This document shows positions 15,495-25,196 of a stretch of 58,561 nucleotides of DNA, one piece after another; positions within the stretch are counted from its first letter, which is position 1; each line of letters begins with the position of its first letter. Under the pieces are notes generated by a model that had not been told where the DNA came from, did no database searches, and saw only the letters and a program-made list of their open reading frames with translations. This DNA comes from Pseudomonas nicosulfuronedens (GTDB taxonomy: Bacteria; Pseudomonadota; Gammaproteobacteria; Pseudomonadales; Pseudomonadaceae). The stretch is from assembly GCF_005877905.1 (NCBI RefSeq), contig NZ_SWDV01000045.1:1-58561 (forward strand), written 5' to 3'. The position numbers and the translations under genes were made by a program.

Positions 15495-18400
15495 TTATCT
15501 CAGGCTCAAATGCCGACTCAACAACGCCCGCAACGCCGCCGGCTTCACCGGCTTGGGCAGGAAGTCCAGTCCCGCCGCATGGATCTGCGCCACCAATTCG
15601 GGGCGGGCGTCGGCGCTGATCACCACACCGGGCACCGGTTCGCCCAGGCGGGTGCGCAGCCAGGCCATGAGGTCTGTGCCCAATTCTCCATCGTCGAGGT
15701 GGTAATCGATCAACGCCAGTTGTGGGCGAGCATCGCCGTCGAGCAGCGCCTGGCATTCCTCGCGGCTACGCGCGGTGAGCACGCGGCAGCCCCAACGCGT
15801 GAGCAGGCTGTTCATGCCGGTGAGGATGCTGTCTTCGTTGTCCACGCAGAGCACCTGCGCGCCGTTGAGCTGTTCCGGGGTTTCCACCTTGTGCCCATTG
15901 AGCGGCACAGGAGCGGGTTGACGAGCCAGCGGCACGCTGACGCTGAACACGCTGCCCTTGCCCGGCCAGGAGCGGACTTCCAGGCGATGGCCGAGCACCT
16001 TGCACAGCCGGTCGGCGATGGCCAGGCCCAGGCCCAGGCCCTTCTCGGCGCGGGTCTGGTGGCTGTCCAGGCGTTTGAATTCCTCGAAGATCACCTGCAG
16101 CTTGTCTGGCGGAATGCCCGGGCCGTGGTCCCAGACTTCCAGCCGCAGGTGCCCGGCCTCGCGGCGCACGCCCAGCAACACATGGCCCTTGGCGTAGCGG
16201 AAGGCGTTGGTGAGGAAGTTCTGCAGCACGCGGCGTAACAGCTTGATGTCGCTCTCCACCCGTAGCTTGCTGCCGCGCAGGTGGAAGTCGATGCCGTGCT
16301 CCTGGGCCAGTACACGGAATTCCACGCCGAGGGTGTCGTACAGGTTGCTCAGCGGGAAGGCCGCGACGTCGGCGCTGACGCGGCCTCCCTCGAGACGCGA
16401 GATGTCCAGCAGGTCGGTGATCAGGTCTTCTGCCGATCGCAGCGACGAGTCCAGGTGGCGCACCAGTTCGGTGGCCTCCTCGGGCAGTTTTTCCTGGTGG
16501 GCGAGGGCGGCGGAGAACAGCCGCGCCGCGTTCAACGGCTGCATCAGGTCATGGCTGACGGCGGCGAGGAAACGCGACTTCGACTGGTTCGCCGCCTCGG
16601 CCGTGCCCTTGGCCTCCGTGAGTGCCTGGTTCAGCTGCGACAGCTCGAAGGTGCGTTCCTGTACACGCTGCTCCAGGCCTTCGTTGGCGTCCTTCAGGCC
16701 CTGTTCGGCATCGCGGTAGTTGGTGATGTCGGTGAAGCTCATGACGAAGCCGCCGCCGGGCATCGGGTTGCCGATCAGCTCGATCACCCGGCCATTGGGG
16801 AACAGCCGCTCGGAGGTGTGCGGCGTACCCTGGCGCATCCAGTACAGGCGCTTGGCGACGTGCAGGTCCGGGTCGCCCGGGCCGCAGAGGTTGCGCTCGG
16901 CGTTGTAGCGGATGATGTCGGCGATTGGCCGACCGACATAGATCAGCCCGTCCGGGTACTCGAACAGTTCGATGTAGCGGTGGTTCCAGGCCACCAGGCG
17001 CAGCGACTGGTCGACCACGCTGATGCCCTGGGTGATGTTCTCGATGGCACCCTGCAGCAGTGCACGATTGAACTGCAGCACCTCGGAGGCTTCGTCGGCG
17101 ATCTTCACCACGTCCTCCACCTGCATCTCGCGGCCTTCGATGGCAGCCTTCACCACGGCGCGCGCGGAGGAAGCGCCGAGTACGCCGGCGAGCAGGCGTT
17201 CGGTGTGGGCAATCCACTCGTCGTTGGCATTCTGGCTGGGGGTGAAGCCCTTGCCCTGGCGGTAGGCGAAGCGGATGAAGCTCTGCCGCGCGCGTTCCTC
17301 ACCGACGAAGCGGGCGGCGAGCATCAGCAGGTCCTCCAACTGCACGGCGAGCATCGAGCGCGAGCTGAGCTTCTGGGAGATTTCCTGGCCGATGAAGCGG
17401 CTGGCCTGCCAGTGCTCGGAAACACGGGTACGGGAGAACACCGAGACCAGCCCGAACAGCGCGAAGTTGCCGATCAGCGAGAGCAGCACGCCGAGGGTCA
17501 GTGGTTCGATGGACAGGCCGAACGGGCGGCCGGCGAGCCAGGCCAGGCCGGGGAAGGTTTCCAATGGCCAGCCCAGGCCCTTGGCGACCACCGGCAGCAC
17601 CAGCGTGTAGGCCCACAGGAAGGAGCCAGCGGCCAGCCCGGCGAACACGCCACGGCGATTGGCCTGCTTCCAGTACAGCGCGCCGATCATCGCCGGGCCG
17701 AGCTGGGCGATGGCGGCGAAGGCGATCTGGCCGATGGTGGCGAGGCTCGCGGTGGAGCCCAGCAGGCGGTAACTGACGTAAGCCAGCAGGAGGATCAGCG
17801 CGATGCTCACCCGGCGCACGGTCAGCAGCCAGTGGCGGAACACCTCGAAGGGCTGCTCGGCCTCGCCCTTGCGGCGCAGCAGCCAGGGCAGCAGCATGTC
17901 GTTGGAAACCATGGTGGACAGCGCCACGCTGGCGACGATCACCATGCCGGTGGCCGCCGAGGCGCCGCCGATGAAGGCCAGCAGCGCCAGGGCGGGATGG
18001 GCCTCGGCCAGCGGCAGGCTGATCACGAAGGAGTCCGGCATCACGCCGGCCGGCAGGTGCATCTGCCCGGCCAGGGCGATCGGCACCACGAACAGCGCGG
18101 CCAGCACCAGGTAGATCGGGAACACCCAGCGCGCCAGGTTCAGGTCGCGCGGCTCGATGTTCTCCACCACCAGCACGTGGAACTGGCGTGGCAGGCACAT
18201 GATGGCGGTCATCGCCACGCCGGTCTGCAGCAGCATGGCCGGCCAGTGCACGGTCTCCTTCCAGTATTCGTTGAGCTGCGGGGCGACGCGGGCCTTGTCT
18301 ACCAGGTCGCCGAAGCCGTCGTAGAGGCCGTAGGTGACGAAGATGCCGACGGCGAGGAAGGCAGTGAGCTTGACCAGCGACTCGAAGGCAATCGCCAGCA

Positions 18401-18971
18401 CCATGCCGCGGTGGTGTTCAGTGACGTCCAGGTTGCGGGTGCCGAAGACGATGGTGAACAGCGCGAGGATCAGCGACACGATCAGCGCGGTGTCCTGGGC
18501 GCGAATGCCGGTGGAGTCGGGGCCAGCGCCGATCAGCAGGTTCACCCCGAGGACGATGCCCTTGAGCTGCAGGGCGATGTAGGGCAGCACGCAGACCACG
18601 CAGATCAGCGCCACCACGACCGCCAGCGCCTGGGACTTGCCGTAGCGCGCGGCGATGAAGTCGGCGATGGAGGTGATGTTCTCCTGCTTGCTGATCATGA
18701 TCATCTTCTGCAGCACCCAGGGCGCGAAGAGCATCAGCAGCACGGGGCCGACGTAGATCGGCAGGAATGACCAGAGCTGGTCGGCGGCCTGGCCAACGGC
18801 GCCGAAGAAGGTCCAGCTGGTGCAGTACACCGCCAGCGAGAGGCTATAGACCCAGGCGCGGACACGCGGCGAAAGAGGCGCGCGACGGCGGTCGCCATAG
18901 AACGCGATGGCGAACAGGACCGCCATGTAGAGCAGGGCGACCGTTGCGATCAACCCACTGGACAACGACAT
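15495..18971 (-). CDS. mxtR: MxtR/CrbS-type hybrid sensor kinase with SSS transporter domain
   Basis: A protein of 1158 residues. Residues about 1-500 form a sodium:solute symporter (SSS)-like module with about 13 transmembrane helices; a linker and PAS domain (about 640-760) precede a coiled coil, the histidine kinase (H807 in VSHDLMQPLNAAR; ATPase motifs NFLTNAFRYA, GPGIPP and GLGLGLAI) and a receiver domain with D1089 (LIDYHLDDG). This matches P. aeruginosa MxtR / Vibrio CrbS, which with response regulator ErdR/CrbR controls acetate use and other carbon-related genes. The response regulator is not in this window. The start at 18971 follows CGGAG; the in-frame methionine at 19010 lacks one. 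Confidence 0.9.
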   Translation of the reverse strand: MSLSSGLIATVALLYMAVLFAIAFYGDRRRAPLSPRVRAWVYSLSLAVYCTSWTFFGAVGQAADQLWSFLPIYVGPVLLMLFAPWVLQKMIMISKQENITSIADFIAARYGKSQALAVVVALICVVCVLPYIALQLKGIVLGVNLLIGAGPDSTGIRAQDTALIVSLILALFTIVFGTRNLDVTEHHRGMVLAIAFESLVKLTAFLAVGIFVTYGLYDGFGDLVDKARVAPQLNEYWKETVHWPAMLLQTGVAMTAIMCLPRQFHVLVVENIEPRDLNLARWVFPIYLVLAALFVVPIALAGQMHLPAGVMPDSFVISLPLAEAHPALALLAFIGGASAATGMVIVASVALSTMVSNDMLLPWLLRRKGEAEQPFEVFRHWLLTVRRVSIALILLLAYVSYRLLGSTASLATIGQIAFAAIAQLGPAMIGALYWKQANRRGVFAGLAAGSFLWAYTLVLPVVAKGLGWPLETFPGLAWLAGRPFGLSIEPLTLGVLLSLIGNFALFGLVSVFSRTRVSEHWQASRFIGQEISQKLSSRSMLAVQLEDLLMLAARFVGEERARQSFIRFAYRQGKGFTPSQNANDEWIAHTERLLAGVLGASSARAVVKAAIEGREMQVEDVVKIADEASEVLQFNRALLQGAIENITQGISVVDQSLRLVAWNHRYIELFEYPDGLIYVGRPIADIIRYNAERNLCGPGDPDLHVAKRLYWMRQGTPHTSERLFPNGRVIELIGNPMPGGGFVMSFTDITNYRDAEQGLKDANEGLEQRVQERTFELSQLNQALTEAKGTAEAANQSKSRFLAAVSHDLMQPLNAARLFSAALAHQEKLPEEATELVRHLDSSLRSAEDLITDLLDISRLEGGRVSADVAAFPLSNLYDTLGVEFRVLAQEHGIDFHLRGSKLRVESDIKLLRRVLQNFLTNAFRYAKGHVLLGVRREAGHLRLEVWDHGPGIPPDKLQVIFEEFKRLDSHQTRAEKGLGLGLAIADRLCKVLGHRLEVRSWPGKGSVFSVSVPLARQPAPVPLNGHKVETPEQLNGAQVLCVDNEDSILTGMNSLLTRWGCRVLTARSREECQALLDGDARPQLALIDYHLDDGELGTDLMAWLRTRLGEPVPGVVISADARPELVAQIHAAGLDFLPKPVKPAALRALLSRHLSLR

Positions 18972-19232
18972 GCTGACTCCGGAAGTGAACGGGCTCCCCC
19001 GCAGGAGCACTGGCAGCAGTTTCGCACCAAAGTCCGGAACTGTCAGACGCCTGCTACCAATGTCTCAGTGGTGCTGTGTCGCGCCTCACACTTGAGGACG
19101 GCGCGCCGGGCTGGTAGCTTGCCGGCCTTTTCGCGGTCCGTCTGTCGTGCGCCTGCCGGCGCGCGGCACTTCATCGGGCCGCTACGCTCTGATGTGAGCG
19201 ATGATTTCGCGTCGTGCTTCGAGGAGGGCGCC

Positions 19233-19802
19233 ATGTTCAGACCGTTACCCATCACCTTGCAGCGCGGGGCCCTGCGCCTGGAGCCGATGGTGGAGGCCGA
19301 CGTGCCGGACCTGGTGACGCTGGCGGAGCAGAACCGCGACGTCCTGCAGTTCATGAGTGCACCGGGGCGCCCGGACTGGTACCGCCAGGGCCTGGCCGAC
19401 CAGCGTGAGGGCCGCGCCCTGCCGCTGGTAGTACGCCTGGGCAACCAGATCGTCGGCACCACACGCTTCATGGACTTTCTTCCGGCGCTGCCGGCCTGCG
19501 AGATCGGTGCCACCTGGCTGGACCAGGCCCAGCACGGCAGCGGGCTCAACGCCACGATGAAGTACCTGATGCTGCGCCACGCCTTCGACAGCTGGAAGAT
19601 GGTCCGCGTGCAGTTCAAGACCGCCGCCAGCAACGAACGCTCCCAGCGCGCCATCGAGAAGCTCGGCGCGGTGCGCGAGGGTGTGCTGCGCAACCACCGG
19701 CGCCTGGCCGGCGGGCGGCTGGATGACACCATCCTCTACAGCATCACCGACCAGGAATGGCCGCAGGTGAAGGCGGCGCTGGAAGCCGGTTTCAACGGCT
19801 GA
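19233..19802 (+). CDS. GNAT-family N-acetyltransferase (RimJ-like)
   Basis: A protein of 189 residues of the GNAT type 3 (RimJ/RimL-like) group: RLEPMVEADVPDLVTLAEQN at the N-terminus and the acetyl-CoA region near FKTAASNERSQRAIEKLGAVREG at about 128-150. These enzymes transfer acetyl from acetyl-CoA to protein N-termini or small amines. A strong GAGGAGG site precedes the ATG at 19233. The AraC gene follows 65 bases downstream, so the two may share a transcript. Substrate unknown. Confidence 0.85.
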   Translation: MFRPLPITLQRGALRLEPMVEADVPDLVTLAEQNRDVLQFMSAPGRPDWYRQGLADQREGRALPLVVRLGNQIVGTTRFMDFLPALPACEIGATWLDQAQHGSGLNATMKYLMLRHAFDSWKMVRVQFKTAASNERSQRAIEKLGAVREGVLRNHRRLAGGRLDDTILYSITDQEWPQVKAALEAGFNG

Positions 19803-19867
19803 AGGGGCGGTGTAAGGTGATCGCCCCGTTCGCTCCCGGAGCGCCGGTGTGACATCGAGGCAGGACC

Positions 19868-20719
19868 ATGGCAGAACACCACGCGAGCGGCGAACGCACC
19901 CGTTTCTGGCGCGCCCAGGAGTTGGGCGGCGTCGAGCTGCTGCACGCGCGCTACATCGAGCAGGTGTTCTCGCCCCACGTCCACGAAGGTTTTGCCTTCG
20001 TGATGATCGAGCAGGGCGCGCAGCGCTTTCACCATCGAGGCGCCGAGCACTTCGCCCCTGCTGGCAGCGTGGTGCTGATCAACCCTGACGAAGTGCATAC
20101 CGGTTCCAAGGCCGACGAGGCTGGCTGGCGCTACCGCGGCTTCTACCCGGAGCTGGCGCAGGTTTCCGGCGTACTGGAGGAGCTGGAGTTGGGCGGACGC
20201 GGCACGCCGTCCTTCGATGCCAGCGTGGTGTTCGATCCGGAGCTGGTTCAGGCGCTGTTCGCCGCACACCACCTGCTGGATTCCGATGCCACCGTGCTGC
20301 AGCGCCAGACCTGCTGGCGCGAGGCCTTGCTGATGCTGTTCCAGCGTCATGCGCGGATTCCCGAGGCACCGCCGGTGGGCAACGAGCCGGTGGCCGTGGC
20401 TCGAGCCCGTGAGCTGCTGGGTTCGCGTCTGATGGATCCACCATCACTGGAAGAGCTGGCCGCCGCCGTCGGGCTTTCACCCTTCCACTTCGCCCGGGTG
20501 TTTCGCAAGGCCACCGGCCTGCCGCCGCATGCCTGGCTCAAGCAGCGTCGGCTGGAACAGGCGAGGGCGCTGCTCAAGCAGGGCTGCATGCCTGTGAACG
20601 TGGCCATGCAGCTCGGCTTCGCCGACCAGAGCCACCTCAGCCGTCAGTTCAAGCAGGCCTATGGCGTCGGCCCGGGCGAATATCGCCAGGCCTGCGCGCG
20701 GTCGTTCCGTTCGGGCTGA
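19868..20719 (+). CDS. AraC-family transcriptional regulator
   Basis: A protein of 283 residues. The N-terminal cupin-like ligand domain (about 10-170) holds FSPHVHEGFAFVMIEQGAQRFHHRG; the C-terminal AraC domain (about 175-280) shows two helix-turn-helices, the second with ARALLKQGCMPVNVAMQLGFADQSHLSRQFKQAYGVGPGEYR. It lies just upstream of a TonB-dependent receptor gene in the same orientation, a common arrangement for activators of receptor genes. The direct repeat at 20841-20858 is a candidate target. Confidence 0.9.
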   Translation: MAEHHASGERTRFWRAQELGGVELLHARYIEQVFSPHVHEGFAFVMIEQGAQRFHHRGAEHFAPAGSVVLINPDEVHTGSKADEAGWRYRGFYPELAQVSGVLEELELGGRGTPSFDASVVFDPELVQALFAAHHLLDSDATVLQRQTCWREALLMLFQRHARIPEAPPVGNEPVAVARARELLGSRLMDPPSLEELAAAVGLSPFHFARVFRKATGLPPHAWLKQRRLEQARALLKQGCMPVNVAMQLGFADQSHLSRQFKQAYGVGPGEYRQACARSFRSG

Positions 20720-20840
20720 TTCTTCCTGCGACGTTATCAGCCAGACCCCGTCGTTGAAGGGCTGCTGGCCTATTGCTGTGCCTGATGAACAGTCGTTCGA
20801 GATGCTGAAAAGAGAATCTGAGTCAACCGAAATATTTTTT

Positions 20841-20858
20841 CATTTGCGATACATTTGC
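20841..20858. promoter_or_regulatory. CATTTGC direct repeat, one helical turn apart
   Basis: Two copies of CATTTGC start exactly 11 bases apart in an AT-rich stretch 67-84 bases before the receptor ATG. AraC-type activators bind direct repeats with such spacing; a Fur site was considered but the match is poor. Confidence 0.4.
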
Positions 20859-20924
20859 ATTTACAAAATTTACAATCAGTTCTAATTTCCCGCCCCTTCA
20901 CGAAGTACCCGGGGAGGGGGAAGC

Positions 20925-23090
20925 ATGTCGCACGTTCGTTCATGGTCGCGCCTGGCGATCGCCGTAGCCCTGGCCGCGCCGCTGCTGCCGGCGCAGGCCG
21001 AGGAAGAGACCAAGGAGCTGGAGAGTGTCACTGTGGTCGGCGACTGGCTTGGCGAAGCCGACCAGCAGGTGGTGCAGAACCACCCCGGCGCACGCACCGT
21101 GGTGCGGCGCGAACAGATGATCGAAGAGGGCGCGCAGAATGTGCGCGACGTGCTGCGCGGCATTCCCGGCGTGCAGGTGCAGGACAACAACGGTACCGGC
21201 GGCAGTGACGTCTCCCTCAACGTCGGCGTACGCGGTTTGACCTCGCGCCTGTCGCCGCGCTCCACCGTGCTCATCGATGGCGTCCCGGCCGCCGTGGCGC
21301 CCTATGGCCAGCCACAACTGTCGATGTTCCCGCTGTCGGTCGGCAACCTCGACAGCGTCGACGTCGTGCGTGGTGCCGGTTCCGTGCGCTATGGCCCGCA
21401 GAACGTCGGCGGGGTGATCAACTTCGTCACCCGCGCGATTCCCAAGGAGTTCTCCGGGGATGTTGGCAGTACCGTGGAAACCGCTTCCCACGGTGGCTGG
21501 AAGAAACTCTACAACGCCTTCCTCGGTGGTACTGCCGACAATGGCATGGGCGCTGCGCTGTTGTATTCGGGCGTGAAGGGCGCGGGCTATCGTGACAGCA
21601 ACGACGCCACCGACATCGACGACGTGATGTTCAAGACCCACTGGGCGCCCACCGACGTCGACGAGTTCTCCGCCAACTTCCATTACTACGACGGCAGCGC
21701 CGACATGCCCGGCGGCCTGACCCAGGCGCAGTTCGACAAGGACCCGTACCAGTCGGTGCGCGACTACGACAACTTCACCGGCCGGCGCAAGGACGTCTCG
21801 CTCAAGTACAAGCGGCAGATCGACGATCTCACCCAGGTCGAAGTGCTGACCTACTACAGCGACAGCTTCCGTGGCAGCACCATCGCCAACCGCGACCTCA
21901 AGACGCTGGCGTCCTATCCGCGCGACTACCACACCTTCGGCATCGAGCCGCGCGTGTCGAAGATCTTCATGGTCGGCCCGACCACCCAAGAAGCCAGCAT
22001 CGGCTACCGCTACCTGAAGGAGGCGATGCACGAGCGCGCCAGCCAGGTCGGCCTGGTGAACAACATTCCCACCGTGCAGCCGGGCGCTGACGGCCACATC
22101 TATCAGGACCGCACCGGTGGCACCGAGGCGAACTCCATCTACCTCGACGACAAGATCGACGTGGGCAACTGGACCGTCACCCCGGGCATCCGCTTCGAGC
22201 GCATCTCCACCGACTGGCATGAGCGCCCTGTGCTTGACAACAAGGGCAAGCCGGTCCAGGAGAAGAACCGCAGCAAGGACTACAACGAGCCGCTGCCAGC
22301 GCTGGCGGTGATGTATCACCTGTCGGACGAGTGGAAGCTGTTCGCCAACTACGAGACCTCTTTCGGCAGCCTGCAGTACTTCCAGCTCGGCCAGGGCGGT
22401 AGCGGCAATGACACCGCCAGCGGCCTGCAGCCGGAGAAGGCGAAGACCTACGAAGTGGGCACCCGCTACGACAACGGCACCTGGGGTGGCGAAGTCACGC
22501 TGTTCTACATCGACTTCGACGACGAACTGCAGTACATCAGCAACGATGTGGGCTGGACCAACCTGGGCGCGACCAAGCACCAGGGCATCGAGACCTCGGC
22601 GCACTACGACCTGGCTGCGTTGGACCCGGTCCTCGCCGGCCTGACCGCCTACGGCACCTTCACCTATACCCGCGCCACCTACGAAGGTGAGATCCCGTCG
22701 TTCAAGGGCCGCGACCTGCCGCTGTACTCGCGCCAGGTGGCGACCATCGGCCTGCGCTACGAGCATGACCGCTGGACCTACAACTTCGACGGCTTCGCCC
22801 AGTCGAAGCAGCGCGCGCCCGGCCCGACCACCAACTCCAACGGCAGCTTCACCGGCAACTACATCACCGAACCGAGCGCCGATGGCCAGTACGGCGACAT
22901 CCCCGGCTACGTGCTGTGGAATGCCCGTGTGGGCTACGACTTCGGCCCGCAGGCGTCGAACCTGAAAGTCGCCGCCGGGGTGAAGAATATCTTCGACCAG
23001 ATGAACTACACCCGTTCCAGCGACAACAACGCCGGTATCTACCTCGGCGAGCCGCGCACCTTCTACGTGCAGGGCAGCGTCGGCTTCTGA
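20925..23090 (+). CDS. TonB-dependent outer membrane receptor
   Basis: A protein of 721 residues with a signal peptide (1-25, cleaved after AQA), TonB box ESVTVVGD near residue 31, plug domain (about 45-155: NVGVRGLTSRLSPRSTVLIDG and VRGAGSVRYGPQNVGGVINF) and a beta-barrel ending in FYVQGSVGF with C-terminal Phe. It imports a substrate across the outer membrane with TonB energy. The closest family is the FecA-like ferric-siderophore group, but the ligand cannot be read. A GGGGAGGGGG site precedes the start. No extended N-terminal signalling domain is present, so it is not a sigma/anti-sigma transducer. The upstream AraC gene is its likely regulator. Confidence 0.9.
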   Translation: MSHVRSWSRLAIAVALAAPLLPAQAEEETKELESVTVVGDWLGEADQQVVQNHPGARTVVRREQMIEEGAQNVRDVLRGIPGVQVQDNNGTGGSDVSLNVGVRGLTSRLSPRSTVLIDGVPAAVAPYGQPQLSMFPLSVGNLDSVDVVRGAGSVRYGPQNVGGVINFVTRAIPKEFSGDVGSTVETASHGGWKKLYNAFLGGTADNGMGAALLYSGVKGAGYRDSNDATDIDDVMFKTHWAPTDVDEFSANFHYYDGSADMPGGLTQAQFDKDPYQSVRDYDNFTGRRKDVSLKYKRQIDDLTQVEVLTYYSDSFRGSTIANRDLKTLASYPRDYHTFGIEPRVSKIFMVGPTTQEASIGYRYLKEAMHERASQVGLVNNIPTVQPGADGHIYQDRTGGTEANSIYLDDKIDVGNWTVTPGIRFERISTDWHERPVLDNKGKPVQEKNRSKDYNEPLPALAVMYHLSDEWKLFANYETSFGSLQYFQLGQGGSGNDTASGLQPEKAKTYEVGTRYDNGTWGGEVTLFYIDFDDELQYISNDVGWTNLGATKHQGIETSAHYDLAALDPVLAGLTAYGTFTYTRATYEGEIPSFKGRDLPLYSRQVATIGLRYEHDRWTYNFDGFAQSKQRAPGPTTNSNGSFTGNYITEPSADGQYGDIPGYVLWNARVGYDFGPQASNLKVAAGVKNIFDQMNYTRSSDNNAGIYLGEPRTFYVQGSVGF

Positions 23091-23108
23091 CGTCGCCCAG
23101 GCCCAGTG

Positions 23109-23140
23109 AAAAGCCCGTCCTTCGCGACGGGCTTTTTCTT
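23109..23140 (+). terminator. Rho-independent terminator
   Basis: AAAGCCCGTC and GACGGGCTTT pair around CTTCGC, followed by TTCTT, 18 bases past the receptor stop. Confidence 0.85.
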
Positions 23141-23258
23141 GCACGGATTGCACTGTTCGAATGGATTTGTGCCGGAAATGTGGCTTTTCTTCACGCTGTT
23201 GCCGTCATATCCGTGCTGTCATTCCGGCTAAAGGCCGCTACGCAGGTATACAAGGACG

Positions 23259-25133
23259 ATGTCTCAACACTCGCAATTCGCCCTGCTGGGCACCAAGCGA
23301 TTCCTGCCCTTCTTCATCACCCAGTTGCTGGGTGCATTCAACGACAACATCTTCAAGCAGTCGCTGATCCTGGCGATCCTCTACCACCTCACCGTCGGCG
23401 GTGACCGCAACCTGCTGGTCAACCTCTGCGCGTTGTTGTTCATCCTGCCATTTTTCCTGTTCTCCGCCCTGGGCGGACAGTTCGGCGAGAGGTTCAACAA
23501 GGACGCGCTGATGCGCGCGCTGAAGTTGGCCGAGATCGTCATCATGGCAGTGGGCGCGGCCGGCTTCGTGTTCGGCAGCCTGCCACTGCTGTTCCTTGCG
23601 CTGTTCGCCATGGGCACCCACTCGGCGCTGTTCGGCCCGGTGAAGTATTCGATCCTGCCGCAGCACCTGCGTGAGGACGAACTGGTCGGCGGCAATGCCC
23701 TGGTGGAAATGGGCACCTTCCTCGCGATTCTCTGCGGCACCATCGGTGCGGGCGTGCTGATGTCGCGGCAGGACTATGCCGCAGGCGTCGGCATCGCCGT
23801 GGTGCTGGTGGCCGTCTGCGGCTTTCTCGCCAGCCGCAACATCCCCCGTGCCGCCGCCGCGCTGCCGGACCTGAAGGTCGACTGGAACATCTTCCGCCAG
23901 TCCTGGAGCATCCTCCTGCTCGGCCTGCGCCAGCGCCCGGCGGTGTCGCGCTCGCTGGTGGGCAACTCCTGGTTCTGGTTCCTCGGCGCGGTCTACCTGA
24001 CGCAGATCCCGACCTACGCCAAGGAGCTGCTGCACGGCGACGAGAGTGTAGTGACGCTGATTCTCACGGTGTTCTCGGTGGGTATCGCGCTGGGCTCGAT
24101 GCTCTGTGAAAAACTCTCGGGCAAGAAAGTGGAGATCGGCCTGGTGCCCTTCGGTTCCATCGGCCTGAGCCTGTTCGGGATCCTCCTGTGGTGGCATTCG
24201 GGCGGCTTCCCACAGGGCGAGCAGCCCTACAACTGGCTGGCGGTGCTGGAGCATTCGCAGTCGTGGGCAGTGCTGGCGGACATCCTCGGCATCGGCATCT
24301 TCGGTGGCTTCTATATCGTGCCGCTGTATGCACTGATCCAGGCGCGCACCGAGGAGGACAAGCGCGCACGGGTGATCGCCGCCAACAATATCCTCAACGC
24401 GCTGTTCATGGTGGTCGCGGCGATCGTCTCGATCCTGCTGCTGTCGGTGGCGAAGCTGACGATCCCCGAGCTGTTCCTCGTGCTCTCGCTGATGAACGTC
24501 GCGGTGAACGTGTACATCTTCAAGATCGTGCCCGAGTTCACCATGCGCTTCCTGGTCTGGCTGCTGACCCATTCGATGTACCGGGTCGACCATCGCAACC
24601 TCGAAGCCATCCCCGATGAAGGCCCGGCCGTGCTGGTTTGCAACCACGTGTCTTTCGTCGATGCGTTGCTGATCGCCGGCTCCGTGCGTCGTCCGGTACG
24701 CTTCGTCATGTACTACAAGATCTTCCGCATTCCGGTGCTCAACTTCATCTTCCGCACCGCGGGCGCCGTGCCCATCGCCGGACGTAACGAAGATGCCGCG
24801 ACCTACGAGAAGGCGTTCGCCAAGGTCGCCGAATACCTGCGCGAAGGGGAGCTGGTATGCATCTTCCCCGAGGGCATGCTGACCCTGGACGGCGAGATGA
24901 ACGAGTTCCGTGGCGGCATCGAGCGGATCATCGAGGAAACCCCGGTACCGGTGATCCCCATGGCGCTACAGGGACTGTGGGGCAGCTTCTTCAGTCGCGA
25001 TCCGCAGAAGGGCTTCTTCCGTCGCCTGTGGTCGCGGGTCTGTCTGGTGGCGGGTCAGCCGGTGGCACCGGAGGCGGCCAAGCGCCTGGTGCTGCAGGAG
25101 CAGGTTGCGGCTCTGCGCGGCGCGGCCCGCTGA
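23259..25133 (+). CDS. LplT-like MFS transporter fused to PlsC acyltransferase
   Basis: A protein of 624 residues. Residues about 10-420 form a 12-helix MFS transporter of the LplT (lysophospholipid flippase) type; residues about 440-620 form a 1-acylglycerol-3-phosphate acyltransferase with the motif HX4D (NHVSFVDA), GRNED and FPEG. Together they would flip and reacylate lysophospholipids in the inner membrane, a repair pathway. E. coli LplT is fused in operon with Aas instead. A terminator follows. Both halves look intact. Confidence 0.88.
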   Translation: MSQHSQFALLGTKRFLPFFITQLLGAFNDNIFKQSLILAILYHLTVGGDRNLLVNLCALLFILPFFLFSALGGQFGERFNKDALMRALKLAEIVIMAVGAAGFVFGSLPLLFLALFAMGTHSALFGPVKYSILPQHLREDELVGGNALVEMGTFLAILCGTIGAGVLMSRQDYAAGVGIAVVLVAVCGFLASRNIPRAAAALPDLKVDWNIFRQSWSILLLGLRQRPAVSRSLVGNSWFWFLGAVYLTQIPTYAKELLHGDESVVTLILTVFSVGIALGSMLCEKLSGKKVEIGLVPFGSIGLSLFGILLWWHSGGFPQGEQPYNWLAVLEHSQSWAVLADILGIGIFGGFYIVPLYALIQARTEEDKRARVIAANNILNALFMVVAAIVSILLLSVAKLTIPELFLVLSLMNVAVNVYIFKIVPEFTMRFLVWLLTHSMYRVDHRNLEAIPDEGPAVLVCNHVSFVDALLIAGSVRRPVRFVMYYKIFRIPVLNFIFRTAGAVPIAGRNEDAATYEKAFAKVAEYLREGELVCIFPEGMLTLDGEMNEFRGGIERIIEETPVPVIPMALQGLWGSFFSRDPQKGFFRRLWSRVCLVAGQPVAPEAAKRLVLQEQVAALRGAAR

Positions 25134-25148
25134 CTTTATTGGCGGCAA

Positions 25149-25180
25149 AGAAAAAGCCCCGGCGATGCCGGGGCTTTTTC
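25149..25180. terminator. Bidirectional terminator
   Basis: AAAAAGCCCCGGC and GCCGGGGCTTTTT pair around GAT, between the convergent LplT-PlsC and cold-shock genes, with A and T tracts on either side. Confidence 0.85.
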
Positions 25181-25196
25181 ATGGGCGTGTCGTGGT

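Noticed and set aside
16281..18770. Long forward-strand open frame (829 codons) inside the sensor kinase region
   Set aside because: It is the mirror of the mxtR-like gene: high-GC codon bias leaves the opposite frame open. Its composition (Gly, Gln, His, Ala-rich) matches no family.
20841..20875. Fur box upstream of the TonB receptor
   Set aside because: The best 19-base alignment matches only a few positions of the GATAATGATAATCATTATC consensus; the direct repeat reading is better.
20940..23153. Long minus-strand frame (737 codons) opposite the TonB receptor
   Set aside because: Same antisense effect in GC-rich DNA; the forward protein has a signal peptide, TonB box and barrel ending.
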